This document shows, one piece after another, positions 32,244 to 40,257 of a DNA stretch of 43,833 nucleotides. The stretch spans positions 1-43,833 of the IMG/VR virus record IMGVR_UViG_3300025674_000090, one strand, 5' to 3'. The translations under genes and the position numbers were made by a program. This DNA comes from a virus. The stretch's first letter is position 1, and each line of letters opens with the position of its first letter. The notes beneath the pieces were generated by a model. It searched no databases, was not told where the DNA came from, and was given only the letters and a program-made list of their open reading frames with translations.

Positions 32244-33296
32244 ATGAATAAGTATCAGAAGTTATTTAAAGAGATGAAGGAAGAAAAGCCTTCATTAGAT
32301 CAAAACGTTGATGATCGATTATTAGTATTCGACGGATTAAATACGTTTATTAGAGCATTTGGAGCAACCCCAGCAACAAATGAAGATGGAGACCATATTG
32401 GCGGTATTACAGGATTTTTATATTCTATTGGCAAGTGCGTACGTGATTTTAAACCCACTCGTTGTGTTGTTGTTTTTGATGGTCGTGGAGGCTCGAAAAG
32501 AAGAAAAACAATCAACAAATCATACAAAGCAAATCGAGCAAATCGAACAAGATTAAGACGCCATGACCACGCAATGGCTACTATTGAAGATGAGCAAGAA
32601 GCTATGCGTCATCAATTTTCAAGATTAGTATCTTATCTAGATAATTTGCCAGTAACATTTCTTGCAATTGACGGAATTGAAGCAGATGACACTATTGCAT
32701 ACATTGCTGAATTATATCGAGAGAAAAGCAAAGAAATTACAATAGTATCTACTGACAGAGACTTTTATCAAATGGTAGACGACACAATCAGAGTATGGTC
32801 ACCAATCAAAAAGAAAATGTATACTGCTGACACAGTGCATGAAGAATTTGGCGTAACTCCTCAAAATTATGTAGTGTACCGTACATTTACAGGTGATAAG
32901 TCTGATAACATTGAAGGTGTTCGTGGCATCGGCCCAAAGACATTATTAAAACATGTTCCAGAACTTGCAAGTCAAAAAGAATTTACTCCTGACGAAATGT
33001 TTGAAAAGTCAGAACAATTGTTGGATGAATCTAAGACTTATAAAAAGATTATCGAAAGTCGTGATGTCATAGAACAAAATTATCAGCTTATGAATCTTAA
33101 GCTCTTAGACTTTTCAGCAACACATACATCCAACATCAGAAGAATTTTAGAACAACCCATTCCGCCTCTAAACAGAGCAGAGTTTCAACGACTGTTCATG
33201 GAAGATAAGATGTGGACTACTATGAAGAATGCACCAGATTGGTTGAATAAAACATGGTTGTCTCTTCACGCTTTTGCTCAACAAACGCAAAAGTAA
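32244..33296 (+). CDS. 5'-3' exonuclease / RNase H (T4 rnh-like, FEN family)
   Basis: 350 residues (T4 RNase H 305). It removes RNA primers and 5' flaps on the lagging strand. Conserved blocks: LLVFDGLNTFIRAF, TRCVVVFDGRGGSKRRK, IDGIEADDTIAYIA, ITIVSTDRDFYQMV and FTGDKSDNIEGVRGIGPKTLLKH. The Asp residues in these blocks are the metal ligands of FEN/PIN-type nucleases, and the last block is the helix-hairpin-helix (H3TH). It is placed between UvsX and the helicase, as expected in a replication module. It has its own promoter with no Shine-Dalgarno site. Confidence 0.9.
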   Translation: MNKYQKLFKEMKEEKPSLDQNVDDRLLVFDGLNTFIRAFGATPATNEDGDHIGGITGFLYSIGKCVRDFKPTRCVVVFDGRGGSKRRKTINKSYKANRANRTRLRRHDHAMATIEDEQEAMRHQFSRLVSYLDNLPVTFLAIDGIEADDTIAYIAELYREKSKEITIVSTDRDFYQMVDDTIRVWSPIKKKMYTADTVHEEFGVTPQNYVVYRTFTGDKSDNIEGVRGIGPKTLLKHVPELASQKEFTPDEMFEKSEQLLDESKTYKKIIESRDVIEQNYQLMNLKLLDFSATHTSNIRRILEQPIPPLNRAEFQRLFMEDKMWTTMKNAPDWLNKTWLSLHAFAQQTQK

Positions 33297-33299
33297 CAT

Positions 33300-33328
33300 T
33301 TGTATATACAAATTTTTTTTATTATAAT
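33300..33328 (+). promoter_or_regulatory. Promoter of the helicase gene
   Basis: TTGTAT (33300-33305), 17-base spacer with a T8 run, TATAAT (33323-33328). The ATG at 33334 is five bases past the -10 box, so the transcript is predicted to start at or within a few bases of the start codon. Confidence 0.75.
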
Positions 33329-33333
33329 GATAT

Positions 33334-34686
33334 ATGACAGATAAATTATCGGAGTATGGGTTTGGCTTTCAAGTAAAAGTTTTAGCTGCAATGTTTACGG
33401 ATAGAACATTCCTGCAGCAGATAGCAGATATCATACAACCAGAATACTTTGAGTCAGAATCAAATAGTTGGATTCTTGACATCATATTGGGGCATTTCAG
33501 AACGTATAAAACGCCCCCAACTAAAGATGTACTCAAGGTCAAAGTAACAGAGATAGAACATGACGTTCTAAAAGTTGCGGTCGTAGAGCAGCTTAAAGAA
33601 GTATTTCGATACATGGAGTCTGATGACTTATCATTTGTAAAGGATGAAATACTTAGATTTTGTAAGAATCAAGAAATAAAACACGCAATCATGGATTCTG
33701 TCAATTTATTAAAGATTGGCAACTATGACGAAATCAAGACAAAAATTGATTCGGCAATGAAAGCTGGTGCTGACACTGACATTGGCCATGAATATAAATC
33801 ACAAGTAGCTTTAAGATATAATGAAGCAGCACGACATACTATAACAACTGGGTGGGATGTAGTAGATGATTTAATGGATGGTGGTTTAGCACCAGGTGAA
33901 TTGGGAGTAGTTATGGCTCCTGCCGGCATCGGTAAGAGTTGGCTTCTTATTAATATTGGAGCAAATGCAATACGTAACGGCAAGAACGTTGTACACTTTA
34001 CATTAGAGCTCAACGAAAATTATGTAGGACAAAGATATGATTCTGTAATTACAGGTATATCTGCACAAAATTTGAAAAATCATCAAGAAGATATTGAGGA
34101 TAAAATGTCTCGAATTGATGGCGAACTTGTAATTAAATATTATCCTACGAAGTCAGTAGGAGCTATGGCATTGAAAGCGCATATAGAAAAATCAGCAATG
34201 TTAGGGAAGGCACCAGATCTAGTTATTATAGATTATGCAGATCTATTAAAAGTGTCGACTAAAGATAAACATGAAGCTTTAGAAGAATTATATGAAGAGT
34301 TGAGAGGATTGGCTGGCGAATACAAAGTACCAGTATGGACTGCAACTCAAGCTGGTAGAGCTGCATTAGAAGAAGATATTATTGAAGCGGATAAGATTGC
34401 AGCATCATATGGTAAAGTAATGGTTTCTGATTTCATTATGTCTTTATCAAGAAAAGTTCAAGACAAATTATCAGGTACTGGTAGAGTTCATATTGTAAAA
34501 AATAGATTCGGCCCGGATGGTATGACATTGCCGTCCAAGATTAATACAAATAATGGACAGTTTCAATTCTTTGAACCTGATACGAGTCAAGGCAAAGCGA
34601 CCAAGAAAGACATGAAGTCAGGTGAAACAATGATGAAGAAAAATTTATCAGAAAAATTCAAAGATTTAGGCGGAAGTTTAGGGTGA
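33334..34686 (+). CDS. 41: Replicative DNA helicase (T4 gp41 / DnaB-like)
   Basis: 450 residues (T4 gp41 475). The N-terminal helical domain (1-140) is the DnaB/primase-interaction part. The RecA-fold core has GWDVVDDLMDGGLAPGELGVVMAPAGIGKSWLL (Walker A APAGIGKS at 195-202), KNVVHFTLELNE, PDLVIIDYADLLKV (Walker B), and VWTATQAGRAALE, as in DnaB. It unwinds DNA at the fork. It follows the 5'-nuclease and is closed by a terminator. No primase gene lies next to it in this window. Confidence 0.92.
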   Translation: MTDKLSEYGFGFQVKVLAAMFTDRTFLQQIADIIQPEYFESESNSWILDIILGHFRTYKTPPTKDVLKVKVTEIEHDVLKVAVVEQLKEVFRYMESDDLSFVKDEILRFCKNQEIKHAIMDSVNLLKIGNYDEIKTKIDSAMKAGADTDIGHEYKSQVALRYNEAARHTITTGWDVVDDLMDGGLAPGELGVVMAPAGIGKSWLLINIGANAIRNGKNVVHFTLELNENYVGQRYDSVITGISAQNLKNHQEDIEDKMSRIDGELVIKYYPTKSVGAMALKAHIEKSAMLGKAPDLVIIDYADLLKVSTKDKHEALEELYEELRGLAGEYKVPVWTATQAGRAALEEDIIEADKIAASYGKVMVSDFIMSLSRKVQDKLSGTGRVHIVKNRFGPDGMTLPSKINTNNGQFQFFEPDTSQGKATKKDMKSGETMMKKNLSEKFKDLGGSLG

Positions 34687-34706
34687 TTGAGATATTTATT
34701 TTAAAT

Positions 34707-34736
34707 TGCCTGGTAATAATCTGCCAGGCATTTTTT
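34707..34736 (+). terminator. Rho-independent terminator after the helicase gene
   Basis: TGCCTGG (34707-34713) pairs with CCAGGCA (34724-34730), with a ten-base loop, then TTTTTT. An ATATTTAT at 34692-34699 lies just upstream and could contribute a transcript ending here, or be fortuitous. Confidence 0.9.
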
Positions 34737-34770
34737 GTCTAAAATCAATAACAAATAACAAGGAATGAAT

Positions 34771-35763
34771 ATGAGCTTATTTAAAGAACGCATCCCATTC
34801 AAACCCTTTGAATTTCCAGTATATTATACAGAAGGTTGGCTGAAACAAGCACAAGCATTTTGGTTACATACTGAGATTCCTATGCAGGGTGATATCAAGG
34901 ATTGGAACGAAAACTTAAACACGTCAGAAAAGAATTTAGTTGGTAATATATTATTAGGTTTTGCTCAGACTGAATGTGCTGTATCTGATTATTGGACTGG
35001 TATGGTTACGAAGTGGTTTCCAAAACATGAAATCAAACAAATGGCGATGATGTTCGGCTCGCAAGAAACAATTCACGCAACGGCTTATTCATACCTTAAT
35101 GAATCATTGGGTTTGGAAGATTTTGAAGCATTTCTACATGAACCTGCAATCGCTGAAAAGTTTGAATTCCTAACTGCTACATCTGCAGATTGGACGCATG
35201 AAGATTTAGCATCAAACTCAAAAGCAAGAGAAGAAGTAGCACGTTCACTCGCAATCTTCTCAGCATTTGCAGAAGGTGTATCACTTTATTCATCATTTGC
35301 AGTTCTATATTCTTTTCAAATGAGAAATATGCTGAAAGGTATCGGACAACAAATGAAGTGGAGTGTTCGTGATGAATCACTTCATTCTAAAATGGGATGT
35401 CAATTATTTCGTCACATGTACGAAGAATATCCAGAATTAAAAGAATTGGCTCGAGCAGCAGTAGAAGAAGCTGCAACACTTATTGTAGAAATGGAAGAGA
35501 AGTTTATCGATAAAATGTTTGAAATGGGTGATTTAGAAAACCTAAAAGCAAAAGATTTGAAAAACTTTATTCGTAAACGAGCAAATGAAAAATTAAAAGA
35601 ATTAGGTTATGAATCTTTATTTAAGTTTGATGTTAAATCTGCAGAAGAATTAGATTGGTTCTATCATCTTACCGGTGGTACTACACATACAGACTTCTTT
35701 GCAGTAAGACCAACAGATTACTCAAAAGCCAACGAAGGCGAAGATTTTAACGATATTTGGTAA
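34771..35763 (+). CDS. nrdB: Ribonucleotide reductase small subunit (class I NrdB)
   Basis: 330 residues from ATG 34771, which has AAGGA six bases upstream; the ATG at 34765 is too close. It supplies the metal/radical centre for dNTP synthesis. Ligands read as E68 (FAQTECAVSD), E99 and H102 (SQETIHATAY), E169 (FAEGVSLY), E202 and H205 (RDESLH), with a conserved Tyr106. A Glu at the first position with Tyr kept resembles what is reported for flavobacterial dimanganese (class Id) enzymes and differs from the Asp of E. coli and T4. No N-terminal ATP-cone. It precedes nrdA by five bases. Confidence 0.92.
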   Translation: MSLFKERIPFKPFEFPVYYTEGWLKQAQAFWLHTEIPMQGDIKDWNENLNTSEKNLVGNILLGFAQTECAVSDYWTGMVTKWFPKHEIKQMAMMFGSQETIHATAYSYLNESLGLEDFEAFLHEPAIAEKFEFLTATSADWTHEDLASNSKAREEVARSLAIFSAFAEGVSLYSSFAVLYSFQMRNMLKGIGQQMKWSVRDESLHSKMGCQLFRHMYEEYPELKELARAAVEEAATLIVEMEEKFIDKMFEMGDLENLKAKDLKNFIRKRANEKLKELGYESLFKFDVKSAEELDWFYHLTGGTTHTDFFAVRPTDYSKANEGEDFNDIW

Positions 35764-35768
35764 AAGTT

Positions 35769-37541
35769 ATGAAGAATTTTGGAGAACAATTAGGTTGGGA
35801 AGTAGGCGTAGATTTCCCAGACTGGGCAAATACGGAGATTTATGTTAAAACAATTAGTAAAGGGTATCTTTTGGAAGGAGAAACACCGAAAGATGCGTAT
35901 TGGCGTGTCGCTACTGCAGTCGCGCGCCGTTTGGGAAGAAATGATCTTGCCAGCAAGTTTTTTGATTATATTTGGAGGGGTTGGCTTAATCTTGCTTCTC
36001 CCGTTTTATCTAATACAGGTACTGATCGGGGCTTGCCAATATCTTGTTTTGGAGTTGATGTTGGGGATTCGATCCAAGAAATTGGAATGAAGAACTTAGA
36101 GATGATGCTGCTTGCAAAACATGGAGGCGGTGTAGGTGTCGGAATGAACATGATTCGGCCCGCAGGCACCCCAATTACTCAGAATGGTACATCAGATGGG
36201 GTAGTTCCATTTGCTAAGATATATGATTCAACTATTATTGCCACCAATCAAGGAGCGGTAAGAAGAGGTGCAGCATCAGTAAACTTAAACATAGATCACG
36301 CAGACTTTGATGAATTCATTGAAATTAGAGAACCAAAAGGTGATGTTAACAGACAATGTTTAAATCTACATCAATGTGTGGTAGTTGGTGATAAGTTTAT
36401 GCGTCGCTTAGAAGATGGTGACCCAGAAGCACGAAGAAGATGGGGCAAGGTACTTCAAAAAAGAAAAGCAACAGGAGAACCATATATCATGTTTAAGGGC
36501 AATGTAAACAAACAGAACCCAGAAGCTTACAAGCAAAATGGACTTAAAGTTTACATGACTAATATATGTAGTGAAATTGCATTGCACACAGATGAATCAC
36601 ACTCATTCGTATGTTGTTTATCTTCATTAAATCTATCAAAATATGATGAATGGAAAGATACAGACTTAATTTACACAGCAACATGGTTTTTAGATGGCGT
36701 ACTTGAAGAATTTATTCAACGAGCGAAAAATATGCGTGGATTTGAAAACAGTGTACGAAGTGCTGAAAAGGGTCGTGCTTTAGGTCTTGGTGTATTAGGA
36801 TGGCATACATATTTACAACAACGAGGTATTCCATTTGATTCATTAGCTGCTCAATTTGAAACTCGTAAGATATTTTCGCAGATGAAGATTGAAAGTGAAC
36901 GAGCTTCGATGGCCATGGCAGAACAATATGGAGAACCACTTTGGTGTGTCGGCACAGGAATGAGAAACACTCACCTTAGAGCAATTGCACCAACTGTATC
37001 AAATTCAAAGTTGTCAGGCAATGTTTCACCAGGTATTGAACCTTGGGCAGCAAATGTATTTACAGAGCAAACAGCAAAAGGTACATTTATTCGCAAGAAT
37101 AAAGAGTTGGAAAGGGTTCTGAGAAAAGCGGGTATCAATAACAAAGAAACTTGGGATAAGATTCTTTCAGATGGTGGTTCTATTCAAGGTATTGATGAAT
37201 TGGATAATTGGGTATATTGTGATAGCAAACTTGTTAACATAGCTGATTGTGCTGAAGGTAAAGAGGTTGATAGAGTAAAGGATGTATTTAAAACATTCAA
37301 AGAAATCAATCAACTTGAATTAGTAAGACAGGCTGGTATCAGACAACAGTATATTGATCAAGCAGTATCTCTTAACTTGGCGTTTCCATCGCAAGCAACA
37401 CCAAAATGGCTCAATCAAGTCCATATGGAGGCTTGGAAACAAGGAGTTAAAACTTTATATTATACAAGAACTGAGTCAGTGTTGAGGGGCGATATTGCAG
37501 AACAAGCTATGAATCCAGATTGTCTCAGTTGTGATGGATAA
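35769..37541 (+). CDS. nrdA: Ribonucleotide reductase large subunit (class I NrdA, short)
   Basis: 590 residues from ATG 35769; a start further upstream would overlap nrdB. E. coli NrdA has 761. Active-site residues: C93 (LPISCFG), N265-C267-E269 (TNICSEI), the partner Cys in VCCLSSLN (282/283), the paired tyrosines in LYYTRT, and a C-terminal CLSC for the thiol relay. It begins directly at the 10-stranded barrel, so the ATP-cone (overall-activity site) is missing and dATP inhibition is not expected. Thioredoxin at 39994 could be its reductant. The gene is followed by a promoter. Confidence 0.93.
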   Translation: MKNFGEQLGWEVGVDFPDWANTEIYVKTISKGYLLEGETPKDAYWRVATAVARRLGRNDLASKFFDYIWRGWLNLASPVLSNTGTDRGLPISCFGVDVGDSIQEIGMKNLEMMLLAKHGGGVGVGMNMIRPAGTPITQNGTSDGVVPFAKIYDSTIIATNQGAVRRGAASVNLNIDHADFDEFIEIREPKGDVNRQCLNLHQCVVVGDKFMRRLEDGDPEARRRWGKVLQKRKATGEPYIMFKGNVNKQNPEAYKQNGLKVYMTNICSEIALHTDESHSFVCCLSSLNLSKYDEWKDTDLIYTATWFLDGVLEEFIQRAKNMRGFENSVRSAEKGRALGLGVLGWHTYLQQRGIPFDSLAAQFETRKIFSQMKIESERASMAMAEQYGEPLWCVGTGMRNTHLRAIAPTVSNSKLSGNVSPGIEPWAANVFTEQTAKGTFIRKNKELERVLRKAGINNKETWDKILSDGGSIQGIDELDNWVYCDSKLVNIADCAEGKEVDRVKDVFKTFKEINQLELVRQAGIRQQYIDQAVSLNLAFPSQATPKWLNQVHMEAWKQGVKTLYYTRTESVLRGDIAEQAMNPDCLSCDG

Positions 37542-37570
37542 TTGGAAAATACAAATAAAATCATTATAAT
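37542..37570 (+). promoter_or_regulatory. Promoter of the groES-queE-folE operon
   Basis: TTGGAA (37542-37547), 17-base spacer, TATAAT (37565-37570), directly after the nrdA stop. AAGGAG precedes the ATG at 37587. Confidence 0.8.
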
Positions 37571-37586
37571 ATAAAAAAGGAGTTAT

Positions 37587-37883
37587 ATGGAAATCAAACG
37601 TGTAGGCGAAGATCGTTATTTTATCAAACCTGATGTAGAAAAGAACACAAAAACTAAATCAGGTATTATTGTAGAGACTTCAGATGATGCTAGATCATAT
37701 AAGACTGGTGTTATCATGCATAAAGGTTTAGGTCGAAAAGACGATAAAACAAAGCTAGTATTGCCATTCGAAGAAGGCGATCGAGTAATGTATGAACCTC
37801 GCAATCAAATTGAAATAATGGTTGATGATGATAAACTTGTAGTAATTAGAGAGACTAATATCATTTGTAGCTACGATGGATGA
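37587..37883 (+). CDS. GroES-like co-chaperonin
   Basis: 98 residues, the length of GroES (97). Family signs: DRYFIKPDVEKNTKTKSGIIVE, where TKTKSGIIV is the mobile-loop position that binds the chaperonin, LPFEEGDRVMYEP (the dome-forming GDRV), and a C-terminal DDKLVVIRETNIIC. It should act with the host GroEL to fold phage proteins, as T4 gp31 does for gp23. Here the gene is in a metabolism operon, not beside the capsid gene. A strong AAGGAG precedes it; its 3' end overlaps the next gene by eight bases. Confidence 0.85.
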   Translation: MEIKRVGEDRYFIKPDVEKNTKTKSGIIVETSDDARSYKTGVIMHKGLGRKDDKTKLVLPFEEGDRVMYEPRNQIEIMVDDDKLVVIRETNIICSYDG

Positions 37884-38184
37884 GATACAATTCATACCAA
37901 TTGAATCAGTAGAACCGCATGTATTTGACAAAATGGTGAACATGTTGAATGAACATCCGCCAGCCCGACTTCATATGCTTAATGAAGTTACAGTAGACAA
38001 ATTTAAAAAAACTATAGTTGAATTCATTGATTATCTGATTCATGTTGGAGAACATCTAGAAGAATATGAAACATGTACAGCACTCGTAAAAAAACGAACG
38101 GCATACTTGAAATGGTTGCAAGGTAATAGAACTACTATTACAGTTATACGAGATATTATTAATGAATTCAAAGATCAATTATAA
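37876..38184 (+). CDS. Hypothetical protein coupled to groES
   Basis: 102 residues, all helical in appearance (VFDKMVNMLNEHPPARLHML, FKKTIVEFIDYLIHVGEHLE, TVIRDIINEFKDQL). No recognised family. The eight-base overlap with groES points to coupled translation. It could be an assembly partner or a small metabolic regulator; sequence does not decide. Confidence 0.6.
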   Translation: MDEIQFIPIESVEPHVFDKMVNMLNEHPPARLHMLNEVTVDKFKKTIVEFIDYLIHVGEHLEEYETCTALVKKRTAYLKWLQGNRTTITVIRDIINEFKDQL

Positions 38185-38205
38185 ATTAAAAAAGGAGGAA
38201 ACGAC

Positions 38206-39054
38206 ATGAAGATTAATCTAGTCGAAAATGGAGTGTTCCCTATAACTAAAGATGCAGATGGCAATCTTTTAGAAGGAGCACTTGACACAGGATTATCTTC
38301 ACCTGGTACAGTCCAAGGTGAGGGTAAACTTTTAGGAACATCGTGCTTATTTATTAGAACGTCTGGGTGCAATTTGCGTTGTGCTTGGGTAGGTGCTGAT
38401 GGAAATGGATCACCTTGTGATACGCCATACTCATCACATCATGCAGAAACTAATAAAATGGAAGTAGATGATGTGGTAAAACTAGTTCAAGCAAATCGAG
38501 GCAAAATGAACTATGTTGTTGTATCAGGCGGCGAACCTACAATGCAACGACCCGTAATTGAATTAGTTACAAAACTAAGAGCATTGAGGTTTCATGTAAC
38601 TATTGAAAGTAATGCAACTATATATTCAAGAGAATTAGCCCAAAATACCAATTTAATGTCTATGTCACCTAAGTTAGCATCATCAACACCGCATGAAGCT
38701 AATTTGAAAAATACAGGCATTGACTATTCAGAACATTGGGCTAAGAAGCACGAATCTAAGCGTCGTAATATTGATACAATTCAAAAGTATATAGATGCTG
38801 CTAAACTTTATGATAATGATTTTCAACTTAAATTTGTAGTTCAAAATCCAGGAGATATTGAAGAGATTGAAAATGGCTTCTTAGCTCATTTAACAGGATG
38901 GACTGCAGATGATGTAGTATTGATGCCAGAAGGCACATCTTCAGATATGTTAGCTGACAGAAGCTATTGGGCAATTGAAGCAGCAATCAATAGAGGTTGG
39001 AGATTCACACCACGTTTACATATTGAATTATTTGGTAAAGCAAGAGCAGTATAA
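38206..39054 (+). CDS. queE: 7-carboxy-7-deazaguanine synthase-like radical SAM enzyme (QueE)
   Basis: 282 residues. QueE converts carboxytetrahydropterin to 7-carboxy-7-deazaguanine (CDG). Signs: VQGEGKLLGTSCLFIRTSGC, the iron-sulfur cysteines C55, C59 and C71 (CNLRC...CDTPY), and VVVSGGEPTMQRP, the GGEP motif that contacts SAM. The third Cys is displaced by an 11-residue insertion (C-x3-C-x11-C) compared with the usual C-x3-C-x2-C; QueE homologues with other enlarged spacings are known, so activity is plausible. Excellent ribosome site (AAGGAGG). folE follows after three bases. Confidence 0.85.
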   Translation: MKINLVENGVFPITKDADGNLLEGALDTGLSSPGTVQGEGKLLGTSCLFIRTSGCNLRCAWVGADGNGSPCDTPYSSHHAETNKMEVDDVVKLVQANRGKMNYVVVSGGEPTMQRPVIELVTKLRALRFHVTIESNATIYSRELAQNTNLMSMSPKLASSTPHEANLKNTGIDYSEHWAKKHESKRRNIDTIQKYIDAAKLYDNDFQLKFVVQNPGDIEEIENGFLAHLTGWTADDVVLMPEGTSSDMLADRSYWAIEAAINRGWRFTPRLHIELFGKARAV

Positions 39055-39057
39055 GTT

Positions 39058-39762
39058 ATGACAAAGAAGCAAAGAAATAGATTAGAATTAGTTATGCCCG
39101 GCTTTGCCAATGGCATTTCAACTCAATTGGCAGAAAAACAAGCAATGTTTGGACCTGATGCCCGATTAACAGATGAAGAAAAGTCCGTAATCATTGATAA
39201 AGCAGCAGAGCATTATGGTAACTTTTTGACTGCTTTAGGTGTTAAATGGCAAGATGACCCAAATTCATCTAATACTCCAATGAGAGTAGCAAAAGCATAT
39301 GTAAATGATTTATGGCAAGGCCGCTACGAACCAATGTCAGACATCACATCATTTCCGAGTGATGGGTATGATGGCATTGTATTTGAAGGTGGAATTCCAC
39401 TTACTTCAATGTGTTCACATCATCATCAGACTATCATGGGCAATGTTCATGTAGCATATATTCCAGATGTTAATAGCAACGTGATTGGGTTGTCAAAACT
39501 GAATCGTGTAGTAGAACATTTTGGAAGAAGAGGTGCAATACAAGAACAACTTACAGTAGCAATACATCATGCAATAGACGAGTTGATTACAGACAATAAA
39601 GGTGTTGCTGTAATGATCGAAGCAACTCATAATTGTGTGCAATGTAGAGGTGTAAAACATGTTGGCGCATCAATGAAAACAGCAAAACTTTCTGGAGCAT
39701 TCATGGAAGATGGATCAGCTCGTTCAGAATTTTATCAATTTATTAAAGGTTATATTAATTAA
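39058..39762 (+). CDS. folE: GTP cyclohydrolase I (FolE)
   Basis: 234 residues, the family size. It makes dihydroneopterin triphosphate from GTP, the first step of folate and of 7-deazaguanine synthesis. Conserved features: SMCSHHHQTIMGNVHVAYIP (zinc ligands C and H), VIGLSKLNRVVEHFGRR, QEQLTVAIHHAIDEL, and HNCVQCRGVKHVGASMKT with the third zinc ligand Cys. The N-terminal ~60 residues are the usual helical extension. It lies between queE and the queD/thyA group. Confidence 0.93.
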   Translation: MTKKQRNRLELVMPGFANGISTQLAEKQAMFGPDARLTDEEKSVIIDKAAEHYGNFLTALGVKWQDDPNSSNTPMRVAKAYVNDLWQGRYEPMSDITSFPSDGYDGIVFEGGIPLTSMCSHHHQTIMGNVHVAYIPDVNSNVIGLSKLNRVVEHFGRRGAIQEQLTVAIHHAIDELITDNKGVAVMIEATHNCVQCRGVKHVGASMKTAKLSGAFMEDGSARSEFYQFIKGYIN

Positions 39763-39776
39763 AAAAGGAGACAATT

Positions 39777-39944
39777 ATGTCAAAACAGGAGTTATTCGAA
39801 GCAATGGAAACGTATTGGGATACATTTGTTGAACAACACAATGGTACAACAAAAAAATCTCAGACAGAAGCACGTAAAGCAATCGGTGAACTAAAAAAAT
39901 TAGTAACTGATTACAGAAAAGCATCTGTATCAGAAAGCAAGTAA
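39777..39944 (+). CDS. Small conserved basic protein
   Basis: 55 residues; helical and Lys/Arg/Glu-rich (SQTEARKAIGELKKLVTDYR). Small proteins with an ARKA-ELKKLV-YRK signature appear in T4-like marine phages, with unknown function. It has a strong AAGGAG seven bases upstream and is followed within a few bases by a terminator, so it ends the groES-queE-folE operon. Confidence 0.7.
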   Translation: MSKQELFEAMETYWDTFVEQHNGTTKKSQTEARKAIGELKKLVTDYRKASVSESK

Positions 39945-39950
39945 TTGAAT

Positions 39951-39973
39951 GGGGGGCGTTGCCCCCCCTTCTT
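39951..39973 (+). terminator. GC-rich terminator-like hairpin
   Basis: GGGGGGC (39951-39957) pairs with GCCCCCC (39961-39967) across a GTT loop and is followed by CTTCTTTA. The T run is short, so termination may be partial. Confidence 0.75.
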
Positions 39974-39993
39974 TACGTTTAAAAGGAAACAAA

Positions 39994-40245
39994 ATGAAAG
40001 AATTTTTATATTTTTCGGCAACATGGTGCGGTCCTTGCCTGCAATTAGGACCAATAATGAACGAATTGCAAAGAGAAGGATACAAGGTACGAAAAATTGA
40101 CGTAGACTCAGATCCGAATACGCCATCACAATACAACGTACGTAATATTCCAACTGTTGTCTTGCTTAAAAATGGACAAGAAGTTGCGAGGCAGGTTGGA
40201 AATCAAACAAAAAGTCGTTATATTAATATGTGGGAACAATCATAA
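39994..40245 (+). CDS. Thioredoxin / glutaredoxin-like protein
   Basis: 83 residues from ATG 39994, with AAAGGA upstream; a longer reading would start inside the terminator. Active site WCGPC (11-15), then VDSDPNTPSQYNVRNIPTVVLLKNGQE with the cis-Pro (IPT) of the thioredoxin fold. It is shorter than E. coli thioredoxin (~108), missing the first strand and helix, as in T4 NrdC-like phage redoxins. It probably reduces the phage ribonucleotide reductase. Confidence 0.9.
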   Translation: MKEFLYFSATWCGPCLQLGPIMNELQREGYKVRKIDVDSDPNTPSQYNVRNIPTVVLLKNGQEVARQVGNQTKSRYINMWEQS

Positions 40246-40257
40246 AAGGTTATAAAT

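Noticed and set aside
34692-34699. ATATTTAT before the helicase terminator as promoter of nrdB
   Set aside because: A strong terminator lies between it and nrdB, so a transcript from here would end before the gene.
39949-39993. Longer N-terminus for thioredoxin
   Set aside because: The extra codons would come from the GC-rich hairpin; ATG 39994 has AAAGGA and gives a normal redoxin start.
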